From a virus, in the IMG/VR virus record IMGVR_UViG_3300025769_000029, positions 1 through 36,632 of that record: 36,632 nucleotides of DNA; one strand, 5' to 3'. Below, piece by piece: positions 1 through 6,046 of this stretch; positions within the stretch are counted from its first letter, which is position 1, and the number at the start of each line of letters is the position of its first letter. Both the position numbers and the translations under genes were made by a program. Under the pieces are notes generated by a model. It did not search any database and was not told where the DNA came from. It was given only the letters and a program-made list of their open reading frames with translations.

Positions 1-127
1 CTCAGTTGTAAAGGGCGAGCCATAAGCCTCGCCGAATCTAACAGCTAATAACTGACATAACTTATGGATACCCTTTATTTGCCGCCAACTCTTAGTGTCT
101 TTCACCTCTCGGAACTCAACTTCAAAA
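1..127. repeat. Terminal direct repeat, left copy (assembly overlap of a circular contig)
   Basis: Bases 1-127 are identical to 36506-36632. The repeat lies inside one open reading frame that continues unbroken across the junction, so it marks a closed circular assembly. The length of 127 matches a common largest k-mer in short-read assemblers, which suggests a bookkeeping overlap and not the physical end of the virion DNA. Confidence 0.93.
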
Positions 128-225
128 TCCTTCCCACAACCCAAATAATTCACTACTGTTTGTGATAGTTGGAATTGCTGGTCACCCCAGTTTGATTTGT
201 TAGATTGCAGGAAGGTTAGGTTCAT
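1..225 (-). CDS. NinB-like recombination protein, N-terminal part (gene crosses the circle junction)
   Basis: This is the 5' part of a gene that continues at 36505 and ends at 36182 once the duplicated 127 bases are collapsed. The joined product is 182 aa. It starts at the ATG at 225-223, which overlaps the TAA of the upstream ERF gene (TAATG), so the two are probably translationally coupled. The N-terminus (MNLTFLQSNKSNW) is followed near residues 35-65 by a strand-then-helix segment with KDTKSWRQIKGIHKLCQL. That segment resembles the basic region near the start of lambda NinB, a single-strand DNA-binding mediator of RecA/Red-type recombination. The family call rests on this weak resemblance plus its place directly after an ERF annealase. 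It may instead be an unrelated DNA-binding protein. Confidence 0.45.
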   Translation of the reverse strand, partial: MNLTFLQSNKSNWGDQQFQLSQTVVNYLGCGKDFEVEFREVKDTKSWRQIKGIHKLCQLLAVRFGEAYGSPFTTE

Positions 226-911
226 TACTCCTCCCCAACAAAAACAATCTTAGCTGCATCAATAGTCTCGGCTAACATAGAATGAAGGTCTGGATAGTTA
301 CTGCGAAGCTTATCAAGTTTATTCTTGCATTGACTTTCAAGGCCTTGAACTTCCTCTAAACTACCAAATTCCTCTTCAAACTTAGCTTTGGTTTCTCTAA
401 AGAAAGACTCTGCCGCATCACGCTTTTTCTTCTCCCTCTGTTCATTTAAATCTTCATGGGCAACCTGAGCTATTCCAGCTAAGGGACCAGACGGTTTTTT
501 AAAGAAGCCATTACCACCATTCTTAGGAGCTTCAGCAGCCTTATTACCATCGTCATCTTCTGCCCCAATACACACAAGAGATTGAAGGCCATATCTTCTA
601 GCATAAGTGATTCCGCTACCCTGAGCTTGGGGATCATTCTGTTTTGCAAAAAGAATCTCGGTTAGCGACTCAATTGTTTCTCCGCTTGAATGAAGAAGAA
701 TTGTTTTAACATAGTTCTTTCCATCAATCTGAACAGTTGGCTGTAGTACAGCTATTTCATTGTTGTTAAGAGCTGGAATACACGCCTCTCTAACTGAATT
801 TAAATCTGCATAAGCTGATTTGAAAAAAGGATTCTTACTATCCTTGACCGCATTCCCCATTTCTGATTGAGCTTTAATAAAAGCTGCTGATATTTTAGCT
901 ATCTCCATCAT
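225..911 (-). CDS. erf: ERF-family single-strand annealing protein
   Basis: The 228-aa protein belongs to the ERF (essential recombination function) family of phage single-strand annealing proteins, as in P22 Erf. These proteins anneal complementary single strands in phage recombination and genome circularisation or concatemer formation. The N-terminal ERF domain (about residues 1-125) carries the family pattern of paired K/N residues near 24-31 (KDSKNPFFKSAYADLNSV). It also has the hallmark segment QGSGITYARRYGLQ at 97-110, followed by the acidic EDDDGN at 118-123. The C-terminal 100 residues are charged and helical, as expected for the oligomerisation or accessory part. The start at 911 has an AGAGG-type ribosome site within the upstream small ORF; a second ATG follows directly at 908. 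It lies between small unknown genes and the NinB-like gene in the leftward early operon. Confidence 0.92.
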   Translation of the reverse strand: MMEIAKISAAFIKAQSEMGNAVKDSKNPFFKSAYADLNSVREACIPALNNNEIAVLQPTVQIDGKNYVKTILLHSSGETIESLTEILFAKQNDPQAQGSGITYARRYGLQSLVCIGAEDDDGNKAAEAPKNGGNGFFKKPSGPLAGIAQVAHEDLNEQREKKKRDAAESFFRETKAKFEEEFGSLEEVQGLESQCKNKLDKLRSNYPDLHSMLAETIDAAKIVFVGEE

Positions 912-990
912 CCCTTACCTCTTTATTAATTAATATTTCTTCCTCGCCCAAGAAAAACTCTAAGGCATCTAAAGAATCTCTCTCGTTCAT
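895..990 (-). CDS. 31-aa acidic small protein between an unknown gene and ERF
   Basis: A short ORF (MNERDSLDALEFFLGEEEIL and on) fills the gap between the 94-aa gene and ERF. Its ATG (990-988) overlaps the TGA of the upstream gene as ATGA, and its end overlaps the ERF start by 17 bases. This tight packing suggests translational coupling. The peptide is acidic and probably helical. It may simply be a coupling leader for ERF; no homologue is recognised. Confidence 0.45.
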   Translation of the reverse strand: MNERDSLDALEFFLGEEEILINKEVRDDGDS

Positions 991-1271
991 AAACGACTCA
1001 CCGCCTCTTTCGCAGCCTGGATCATTCCATCAAAATGCGCATCGCTCTTGTGCTTCTCCTGAACAAGAACATCAATCTCAAACTCAAGCTCTAACAGCTC
1101 AATAGGAGAGAGTTGCCTTAAACAAGTCCCACTACTATCAACTTCCTCAACCCTAACTATATCTCTTGAGCCAGCATAATAGAAGTGTGTGGAAACCTCA
1201 TCCTTAAGATGATCAAGAGTGCGCTCCTGAAAATCACATAACTCACTATTTCTTAAATAAAGCTCTAACAT
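987..1271 (-). CDS. Hypothetical protein, 94 aa
   Basis: The product is an acidic, mostly helical protein with no recognised domain. It starts at 1271 with a very strong ribosome site (AGGAGG, 5 bases from ATG). It lies just after the Ala-rich repeat gene and overlaps the next small ORF by ATGA, so it is a real member of the leftward operon. Residues 52-75 (LRQLSPIELLELEFEIDVLV) form a Leu/Glu-rich helix. The function is unknown. Confidence 0.75.
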   Translation of the reverse strand: MLELYLRNSELCDFQERTLDHLKDEVSTHFYYAGSRDIVRVEEVDSSGTCLRQLSPIELLELEFEIDVLVQEKHKSDAHFDGMIQAAKEAVSRL

Positions 1272-1280
1272 GATTACCTC

Positions 1281-1928
1281 CTATTTAAAATATTTTAAAA
1301 TTATTTGCTTTTGTTTCTCCCTCGCAGCATCCCACGCCTCCCACGTAGCAGCCCACGCAGCAGCCTCCGTAGCAGCCCACGCAGCAGCCTCCGCAGCAGC
1401 CTCCGCAGCAGCCTCCGCAGCATCCCCCGCAGCAGCCTCCGCATCAGCCCACGCAGCAGCCTCCGCAGCAGCCTCCGCAGCAGCCTCCGCAGCATCCCAC
1501 GCAGCATCCCCCGCAGCAGCCTCCGCAGCAGCCTCCGCAGCATCCCACGCAGCATCCCCCGCAGCAGCCCACGCAGCAGCCTCCGCAGCATCCCTAGCAG
1601 TCTTAGTGGAGTTTTCATCTCTAGCTACTTTGATTGCATTCCTAGGTGCATCTAAATGTTCCGGACAATTATCTTTTGCCCAATCTTCCCAAATGTGTAA
1701 CACCTCTTCTGCAAAATCTGCACACATGTTTCTCTTATCCATTTCTCTATCAGGAATACAGTTGCAGATAACCCAAATAGTGTCATTTACACCATTATTC
1801 TCAAGTAGATGAGCAATAGTTACTTCTGTATCATCGGCTTCAGTCTTGTTGAAGGATTTAAGAAGTTCTTGCCAGCCATCCTCGCAAGGGGACTTAGCTC
1901 TTATTTTATTTAAAGTTAAATCTGCCAT
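1281..1928 (-). CDS. Putative-immunity-like domain fused to an Ala-rich EAAA repeat tail
   Basis: The 215-aa protein has two parts. Residues 1-105 contain a Cys/Asp/Gly-Trp motif (SPCEDGWQELLKSF), a DDTEVTIAHLLENNGVNDTIW segment and a Cys-rich helical stretch. This resembles the N-terminal pattern of a widespread phage/bacterial family annotated as putative immunity protein; that family call is from memory and uncertain. Residues 112-205 are almost only Ala with Glu, Trp, Gly and Asp in four-residue steps (EAAA, WAAA, GDAA), predicted as a long helix. The final residues (EKQKQIILKYFK) are basic. The repeat is GC-rich in an AT-rich genome. The gene follows the 58-aa HTH gene by one base, with its GAGG ribosome site inside that gene's end. 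The role is unknown. Confidence 0.8.
   Translation of the reverse strand: MADLTLNKIRAKSPCEDGWQELLKSFNKTEADDTEVTIAHLLENNGVNDTIWVICNCIPDREMDKRNMCADFAEEVLHIWEDWAKDNCPEHLDAPRNAIKVARDENSTKTARDAAEAAAWAAAGDAAWDAAEAAAEAAAGDAAWDAAEAAAEAAAEAAAWADAEAAAGDAAEAAAEAAAEAAAWAATEAAAWAATWEAWDAAREKQKQIILKYFK
1325..1600 (-). repeat. GC-rich 12-bp minisatellite coding EAAA units
   Basis: On the plus strand the unit GCAGCAGCCTCC is repeated many times with variants such as GCATCCCCCGCA and GCCCACGCA. Read on the minus strand in frame, each 12-mer gives Glu-Ala-Ala-Ala. All frames stay open across it, which explains several spurious overlapping ORFs on both strands. Such arrays can change length by slippage, so the repeat number may vary within the viral population. 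Confidence 0.9.
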
Positions 1929-1929
1929 T

Positions 1930-2106
1930 TTACCTCACAGTTATTTTACGTTTTCTACCTGAACGACCCTTACGACCCTTCAGTTTTATTCCATGTTGCT
2001 TGAGTAGACGATAAATCAAAGTTATATGAACACCCAACTTATCACTCAACTCAGCACCAGAATGCTTTAAATATAACCTTTCCAGTTTTTCCTTTGTTAA
2101 ATTCAT
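1930..2106 (-). CDS. Small helix-turn-helix DNA-binding protein with basic tail, 58 aa
   Basis: This ORF runs from the ATG at 2106 to the TAA at 1932-1930. Residues 11-40 (HSGAELSDKLGVHITLIYRL, then LKQHGI) form a typical HTH: a first helix, a Gly-containing turn and a recognition helix. The pattern is like the small HTH modules of transposase and homing-endonuclease relatives. The tail (KLKGRKGRSGRKRK) is strongly basic with GRKGR/GRKR repeats, like AT-hook or minor-groove contacts. It is the first gene after a 61-base gap with a candidate promoter. A local regulator or DNA-organising protein is likely; its target is unknown. Confidence 0.75.
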   Translation of the reverse strand: MNLTKEKLERLYLKHSGAELSDKLGVHITLIYRLLKQHGIKLKGRKGRSGRKRKITVR

Positions 2107-2130
2107 GATTCAAGTAAATTAATTTAATAC

Positions 2131-2159
2131 ATAAAAATCTATATATTTTACTAAGTCAA
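2131..2159 (-). promoter_or_regulatory. Candidate sigma-70 promoter for the HTH gene
   Basis: On the minus strand TTGACT (2159-2154) is followed after 17 bases by TTTTAT (2136-2131), a 4 of 6 match to the -10 box. It lies in the 61-base AT-rich gap before the 58-aa HTH gene. The weak -10 box keeps confidence modest. Confidence 0.4.
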
Positions 2160-2167
2160 CAATTATT

Positions 2168-2641
2168 TTAATTTATTCTAAACATTCCTATAGACCTTAG
2201 TCTTTCTAGTATCTTCCGACCTTGTTTATCAGCTGAGGCTTTAAATTTATTCCAATCTTCATCATCCATTTCTTGTATATTTTCTATTTCTAATAGTTTC
2301 TCCATACAATCTTCGATACCTTGTTCGATCTTGTAGCCATCCAGCTTTAGTTGGAGCATCACTTGATATAATATTAAAACCAGCTTATGAGAGCTTTTAC
2401 CCTCGAAATATAACTCAAGTAGTCCAACTTGTTTATTAGTCTTAGCAATAAGGCCCTGCCATTTTTCGTAAGATTTGTTGGAGTAAAGTTGTATCTCCTC
2501 CTTTATTACCTTCTCTATCTGGTCGGCAAAGTCTTCAAACCTTGAATTATCTTCACTCGCAATACCATAGCGGACAATAAGGAATATTTGAGATAAGAGA
2601 AATATTTCTTCTTTTAGGCGCGAATCTTTTTTATAAGTCAT
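2168..2641 (-). CDS. Hypothetical helical protein, 157 aa
   Basis: The protein is rich in Leu, Glu and Lys and looks all-helical. Hydrophobic helices lie at about residues 10-25 and 68-95, without a clear membrane segment or signal peptide. It overlaps the end of the upstream GNAT-like gene by 11 bases, as is usual in this operon. No family is recognised. Confidence 0.7.
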   Translation of the reverse strand: MTYKKDSRLKEEIFLLSQIFLIVRYGIASEDNSRFEDFADQIEKVIKEEIQLYSNKSYEKWQGLIAKTNKQVGLLELYFEGKSSHKLVLILYQVMLQLKLDGYKIEQGIEDCMEKLLEIENIQEMDDEDWNKFKASADKQGRKILERLRSIGMFRIN

Positions 2642-3020
2642 TCTTTAAAACTTTTTTAATTTGCTTAAGAGATTGCTTGCGGATCTCGAATAATTGATCA
2701 ATTATATCAAAGACCCCCAAGTAATAGTAATAATCATCACTCACCCACATTCTTGCAAAATAATTATCTTCAAGCAATTTCACCGAAGCAAGATTATCCT
2801 TCTCAACTATGGCAATAAATCGCTCTATCCCCTCCTCTCGTAAACGAGAAAGGTACTTCTTTAATTCTTTTGACATTATACCCTTTGACCGATAATTATC
2901 GTCGATCTCGTACTCTAAATGAGGAATCTTGTTTTTGTTATAATAAACCAATTGGATCTTACCAACCTGTTTATTATGTCGCGTTATCTTGTAATAGTTA
3001 CTCACTCTTGCTTTATTCAT
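2631..3020 (-). CDS. GNAT-family N-acetyltransferase-like protein
   Basis: The 129-aa protein has the core GNAT layout: strand 4 (IPHLEYEIDDNYRSKGIMSK) with an R-x-K-G-I-M acetyl-CoA pyrophosphate loop, a helix, strand 5 (RFIAIVEK), then NLASVKLLEDNYF, the N-x-x-S-x-x-L-x-x-x-x-F signature of the last core helix. GNAT enzymes move an acetyl group from acetyl-CoA to an amine. The substrate here cannot be told; phage members may modify host proteins or small molecules. The start at 3020 (ATG) has GGGAGG upstream and overlaps the end of the 76-aa gene; a GTG one codon earlier (3023) is also possible. Confidence 0.75.
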   Translation of the reverse strand: MNKARVSNYYKITRHNKQVGKIQLVYYNKNKIPHLEYEIDDNYRSKGIMSKELKKYLSRLREEGIERFIAIVEKDNLASVKLLEDNYFARMWVSDDYYYYLGVFDIIDQLFEIRKQSLKQIKKVLKNDL

Positions 3021-3243
3021 CACTCCTCCCTATTTGATCAAGCCAGACTTCAAACTTCCAGGCGTAATCAGGATAATGTTCCTGCATAAATAAATCGACA
3101 AGCTTGTAGAACTGGTGATTGTATTTCATTGAATCGGATAATTTAACTCGATCTAAATCTGTCAACGCCTTCTTCTTCTCCGAAGCTGATTCTATCTGAA
3201 TGCGTTTTTGTTCGCGGTATTGAGTTAGGTCAATTATTTTCAT
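3013..3243 (-). CDS. Hypothetical protein, 76 aa
   Basis: A small charged protein with an N-terminal basic helical part (YREQKRIQIESASEKKK) and an aromatic C-terminal half (HYPDYAWKFEVWLDQIG). It has a strong ribosome site (GGAGG, 6 bases from ATG) and sits between the helicase-loader-like gene and the GNAT gene. No family is recognised. Confidence 0.7.
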   Translation of the reverse strand: MKIIDLTQYREQKRIQIESASEKKKALTDLDRVKLSDSMKYNHQFYKLVDLFMQEHYPDYAWKFEVWLDQIGRSDE

Positions 3244-3258
3244 TGTCTACCTCCAATA

Positions 3259-3849
3259 TCAAGACGCCACAGAAATCAAAGCATCTAGTCGACTTAAACG
3301 CTTGTTGGCATCTTCTAATTTCTTTTCAATAATAGCTGTCAAATCAGCAATTACTGGGAAACTCTTTTGAGTCTTCACCCACTGATTAATCGCTTTAGTT
3401 ATGATTATCAAAGGGTAATCCTCCAAGAATGTCAGAAACATTACCACCGTATCACTCTTGAATCCATCATCTTTTTTGCAATAAGTTGGGTAATTATTGA
3501 TCAGACTCAAAATTGTCTGTTCAAAAAGTTTCTTACAATCTTCGTTCTGCTTCAACTCTTTAAGTGGTTGCATCATAGAGGAGAATTTAGATCTATAAGC
3601 CTTAAGCTCCTTCTCTACTCCACTCAACACTGGAACAGGAATTGAAGGGATTTTAACCAAAGTACTTCCTCGAAGCGCAAAACCTTTGTAGCACGGATGC
3701 GATTCTTCATAAGTCCAATTGATGAGATTATTTCTATCCTCCAGAACACTCTGAAAATCACTAAACATTACTTTCGGTAAACCAATATCATGATTAACAA
3801 TACAATGATTAATCTTAGATTCGTTTGTTGTTTTTATTAAATCAGTCAT
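3259..3849 (-). CDS. Helicase-loader-like replication accessory protein
   Basis: The 196-aa protein starts with ATGA overlapping the stop of the replication initiator gene, so the two are coupled. A helical module in its C-terminal half (about residues 107-178) has an L-x-x-YP, AINQWVKTQKSFPVIADLTA pattern. This is like the helicase-loader/G39P-type modules in which a helix bundle ends with W-x-x-x...FP...L. In phages of this layout the gene next to the initiator often loads the host DnaB-type helicase at the origin. No Walker A motif is present, so it is not a DnaC-type AAA+ loader. The assignment is inference from the motif and the neighbour. Confidence 0.45.
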   Translation of the reverse strand: MTDLIKTTNESKINHCIVNHDIGLPKVMFSDFQSVLEDRNNLINWTYEESHPCYKGFALRGSTLVKIPSIPVPVLSGVEKELKAYRSKFSSMMQPLKELKQNEDCKKLFEQTILSLINNYPTYCKKDDGFKSDTVVMFLTFLEDYPLIIITKAINQWVKTQKSFPVIADLTAIIEKKLEDANKRLSRLDALISVAS

Positions 3850-4517
3850 AAACTCTTAAATTGTTCGTCAAATTTCCCTAAATCCATATACTCAACACGC
3901 ATATCATTAGAACTTTTGTTAAAATCTGAACTCTCCCACTTTCTCACTGCCGCCCTCCAATCTTTCATAGAATTCCTACCAACTTTCCAACCATTACTCG
4001 CATAATGATCAAACCATTTTTGTGGATCAACAGAGTTTTTTCTTTCTTGGCAATATTCTTGAACTTGTTCCAAAGTTGGTCTTTTGAATTTTTTTTCCTT
4101 AATAATATCTTTAGATATTACATTAACATTAACATTATCATTAACATTATCATTTAAGCGAGTTTTGCGATCGCTATTGTCGCTTAGCGATGTTTTGCGA
4201 GATTTTACTTCTCTTTCCGCCTCTTCTAGGTTTATCTCGCCAGCATTAAATCTTTTATATATATCAGCATAGTGACGTTTAAGATTCCCTATTCTACCAC
4301 TTGTACTTCTTTCTTCTTGTTTTTTTTGATAGCTCTCTTTATTTCTATCTAAATCTAGTTTTATGAAAGAGAATGCCATTTTTACAATGGGGTCTAGTTC
4401 TATTTCTTGACCATTATTGTAAGAAAAAATAGCATCCAGCAAATCCCCTTTTTGGGATTGAGAAAGAAGAGCAATGTTTTTTTCATATTCCTGAAAAAGA
4501 ATAAAACTTTTACACAT
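3846..4517 (-). CDS. Replication initiator/organizer (DUF6291-like N-terminus, conserved initiator C-terminus)
   Basis: The 223-aa protein has an N-terminal helical domain (1-75) with the pattern of DUF6291: F-x-L-F-x-x-Y, L-x-x-x-x-x-G-x-L-x-x-A-I-x-x-Y, then AFSFIKLDLDRNKESYQKKQ. A low-complexity Asn/Asp/Val linker (about 105-138) follows. The C-terminal module (RPTLEQVQEYCQERKNSVDP, then WFDHYASNGWKVG and MKDWRAAVRKWE) is a widely shared C-terminal module of phage replication initiators and replisome organizers. It probably binds the origin and recruits the loader encoded just downstream (ATGA overlap). The linker is encoded by repeat DNA that may itself be the origin. No DNA polymerase gene is present, so host polymerase would be used. 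Confidence 0.75.
   Translation of the reverse strand: MCKSFILFQEYEKNIALLSQSQKGDLLDAIFSYNNGQEIELDPIVKMAFSFIKLDLDRNKESYQKKQEERSTSGRIGNLKRHYADIYKRFNAGEINLEEAEREVKSRKTSLSDNSDRKTRLNDNVNDNVNVNVISKDIIKEKKFKRPTLEQVQEYCQERKNSVDPQKWFDHYASNGWKVGRNSMKDWRAAVRKWESSDFNKSSNDMRVEYMDLGKFDEQFKSL
4131..4200. repeat. Candidate replication origin: iteron-like repeats inside the initiator gene
   Basis: Bases 4131-4155 repeat CATTAA/CATTAT steps (very AT-rich). Next to them AGCGAGTTTTGCGA (4157-4170) and AGCGATGTTTTGCGA (4186-4200) form a direct repeat with one inserted base. Between them lie the palindromes GCGATCGC (4167-4174) and TCGCTTAGCGA (4180-4190). The arrangement of repeats plus an AT-rich stretch within the linker of the initiator gene is like the lambda origin inside gene O. 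Origin function is inferred. Confidence 0.5.
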
Positions 4518-4519
4518 AT

Positions 4520-4777
4520 TTACCCCAAATATATATTACCAAATAGGCGCTTATGCTTACTATGACTCATTAAAAATTTAACAAACTTCTTATTGAATTT
4601 TCTAGGAAGATTCTTATCATAGTAGTTATCACCATATAAATATCGTATCTGCTCAATATCCATCCCAAACCTACCATCTTCAATCAAGATATCTATCTCC
4701 TTATCACACATCTCAACGCATTTAAGTAGAACAGGATCCAAAGGAGCGATAGGTTTGTTATTTGACTTATTTTGCAT
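4520..4777 (-). CDS. Hypothetical protein, 85 aa
   Basis: The start is placed at the ATG at 4777 (MQNKSNNKPIAPLDP), which has AGAAG upstream and overlaps the previous gene by 11 bases. An upstream in-frame extension to 4831 is hydrophobic Leu-rich sequence read out of frame from the neighbouring gene. The protein has a central acidic helix (CVEMCDKEIDILIEDG) and a basic aromatic C-terminus. No family is recognised. It directly precedes the initiator gene. Confidence 0.65.
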   Translation of the reverse strand: MQNKSNNKPIAPLDPVLLKCVEMCDKEIDILIEDGRFGMDIEQIRYLYGDNYYDKNLPRKFNKKFVKFLMSHSKHKRLFGNIYLG

Positions 4778-5246
4778 TTTGACTTCTTTTAGATTCAATA
4801 AAACCAATAACAGATTTAATCTGAGCATCAATTCTATCTATAGCATTCTTTACAAATTGAGCATCTTCTGACTGCATCATCAATGTAACCAACTTACCTT
4901 TAAGCCTAACAGATATTTCAATCTCTTCATCAAAAATGCCATTCTCAGGCAACTCAAGCATCAAATCATTAATAATTTCCAAACGCTCTGCAATAACTAT
5001 CCTACGGATCAACGATTCATTCTCTTCTTCTCTCGCAACAATAACACCCCTAAGAAAACCAATCTCCTCTGAGACTTCTTCTGTAAGCTGGTTAAGCTCC
5101 ACCCAATCACTATTAATGAGAGCCTTATTAACATTATCCTTAAACTCATTAAGCATTCTTAAATAAGCGTCGCGCTCAGTAGCTATTGCTATCTTATTAA
5201 ACTCCTCAATCAAGGCCTCAAAAATTTGAATATATTTCGTAATCAT
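4767..5246 (-). CDS. Hypothetical coiled-coil protein, 159 aa
   Basis: An all-helical, Glu/Leu/Ile-rich protein with probable coiled-coil stretches (about 45-95 and 120-150). No signal peptide or catalytic motif is seen. No Shine-Dalgarno precedes the ATG at 5246. An operator-like motif (5330-5346) lies about 85 bases upstream. It may be a protein-protein adaptor in replication or host takeover, but no homologue is recognised. Confidence 0.7.
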   Translation of the reverse strand: MITKYIQIFEALIEEFNKIAIATERDAYLRMLNEFKDNVNKALINSDWVELNQLTEEVSEEIGFLRGVIVAREEENESLIRRIVIAERLEIINDLMLELPENGIFDEEIEISVRLKGKLVTLMMQSEDAQFVKNAIDRIDAQIKSVIGFIESKRSQNAK

Positions 5247-5329
5247 AGAATAAAAAATTAAATTAAAAATTAGTTCAGCTACACACCTTTTTCTGCGTCA
5301 ATTTATTTTTAAAGAAAAAAATAAGTAGC

Positions 5330-5346
5330 TGTCTCGAAATGGAACA
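5330..5346 (-). promoter_or_regulatory. Operator-like dyad (TGTTYC-N5-GRGACA), leftward copy
   Basis: Read on the minus strand the sequence is TGTTCCATTTCGAGACA. It matches 31348-31364 (TGTTTCATTTTGGGACA) at 14 of 17 positions, and both show TGT...ACA half-sites around a 5-base centre. It lies in the gap between a 46-aa membrane protein and the coiled-coil gene, upstream of the replication genes. A regulator site is inferred; none of the phage HTH proteins has been tied to it. Confidence 0.45.
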
Positions 5347-5350
5347 ATAC

Positions 5351-5491
5351 TTAAATTCCAGCACAATATCTAAGTGTACCACCCTTACTCTGGCAACGCT
5401 CCATAGAATATTTACCAACATTAATAAACAGAATCATTAACACGAACATTGCAACAGTAAAACTTATCGCAGATAAAATTTCTCTAAACAT
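5351..5491 (-). CDS. Small membrane protein, 46 aa
   Basis: The ORF reads MFREILSAISFTVAMFVLMI followed by LFINVGKYSMERCQ and a short tail with two more Cys. It has one transmembrane helix (about residues 7-25). GGAGG lies 6 bases before the ATG, a strong reason to call it a gene despite its size. It follows the 34-aa membrane protein by 12 bases. A host-membrane or takeover function is possible, but nothing specific can be said. Confidence 0.7.
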   Translation of the reverse strand: MFREILSAISFTVAMFVLMILFINVGKYSMERCQSKGGTLRYCAGI

Positions 5492-5503
5492 TACTAACCT
5501 CCA

Positions 5504-5608
5504 TTAACATTTGTTTTTTATTAAAGTTTCCAAAAATTGGACATTACTTTTATGGGCCTTGATCGTGATGAGAATTGCGGTGACTACTAGTAAAATAAAA
5601 ACTAACAT
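5504..5608 (-). CDS. Small membrane protein, 34 aa
   Basis: The ORF starts MLVFILLVVTAILITIKAHK and ends with an Ile/Lys/Asn-rich tail and a C-terminal Cys. It is one N-terminal transmembrane helix with a short soluble tail. GAGG precedes the ATG at 5608 by 7 bases. It is the first gene of the leftward operon, next to the divergent control region. Confidence 0.65.
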   Translation of the reverse strand: MLVFILLVVTAILITIKAHKSNVQFLETLIKNKC

Positions 5609-5733
5609 TTTACACCTCATTTATTATTAAATGATTTCACATGACGTAAAATCTAAAGTAAGTAAATACTTGACTTCTGTGAAAATATATAATAAAAAGA
5701 CTTTTTTTAGATAAAAGTTTTATTTGTTTCAAA
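5609..5733. promoter_or_regulatory. Divergent early control region
   Basis: This 125-base AT-rich gap separates leftward and rightward genes. For the right side TTGACT (5670-5675) lies 17 bases from a weak TAAAAA (5693-5698). The better TATAAT at 5688-5693 is only 12 bases away, so the boxes are uncertain. For the left side TTGAAA (5732-5727) lies 17 bases from TAAAAA (5709-5704). A 7-base inverted repeat TTTCACA/TGTGAAA (5635-5641 and 5678-5684) surrounds the centre. A motif TGTTTCAAAATGGGAAA (5725-5741), related to the operator-like dyad, covers the start codon of the rightward gene and the left -35 box. A phage switch-like control region is inferred. Confidence 0.5.
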
Positions 5734-6033
5734 ATGGGAAATAAGAAGAAAAAAGAGCATCAATTATTGAGTAAGGAAGATTCTGACGTAATGCGTGAAT
5801 ACTTGCTTAAGCGTGGTAATATAGCTAAGTTGGCTAATAAGGTTGGACTTAGTAGGGAGGCTGTAACTTATCAGAGAGATAATGATAAATTCCCTAAGTA
5901 TTATTCTTGTTTTCTAGAAGTTAAAAAATTAGAAAAAGAAATATTGACACTTAAAGAAGCTAATAAATCTCTAAAGAGAATGCTACAATTTGCATTTTCT
6001 GAGTTTGGAGATCTCGAATCATTAAAAAAATAA
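5734..6033 (+). CDS. HTH regulator-like protein with C-terminal coiled coil, 99 aa
   Basis: Residues 19-55 (MREYLLKRGNIAKLANKVGL, then SREAVTYQRDNDKFPKYY) read as a Cro/XRE-like HTH with the pattern of a repressor or Cro family member. The N-terminus is basic (GNKKKKEH). Residues 62-90 (EVKKLEKEILTLKEANKSLK) form a leucine-heptad coiled coil, suggesting a dimer. No Shine-Dalgarno precedes the ATG. An operator-like motif overlaps the start codon, so self-regulation is plausible. It is the first gene of the rightward early block. Confidence 0.65.
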   Translation: MGNKKKKEHQLLSKEDSDVMREYLLKRGNIAKLANKVGLSREAVTYQRDNDKFPKYYSCFLEVKKLEKEILTLKEANKSLKRMLQFAFSEFGDLESLKK

Positions 6034-6046
6034 TTAAACAGAAAAA

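Noticed and set aside
1-127. Physical direct terminal repeat of the virion DNA
   Set aside because: It lies inside one coding sequence, and 127 equals a usual assembler k-mer. Read coverage would be needed to claim a true terminus.
1270-1812. Long ORFs on both strands across the Ala-rich repeat
   Set aside because: They are open only because the 12-base repeat has no stops in several frames. The minus-strand frame with EAAA units has the ribosome site, the proper N-terminal domain and the operon context.
4778-4831. N-terminal extension MMLRLNLLLVLLNLKEVK of the 4520-4777 gene as a signal peptide
   Set aside because: It overlaps the coding end of the upstream gene much more deeply, and a better start with a ribosome site is at 4777.
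5670-5693. Promoter made of TTGACT and TATAAT
   Set aside because: The spacer is only 12 bases, too short for sigma-70. Only the region as a whole is annotated as control DNA.
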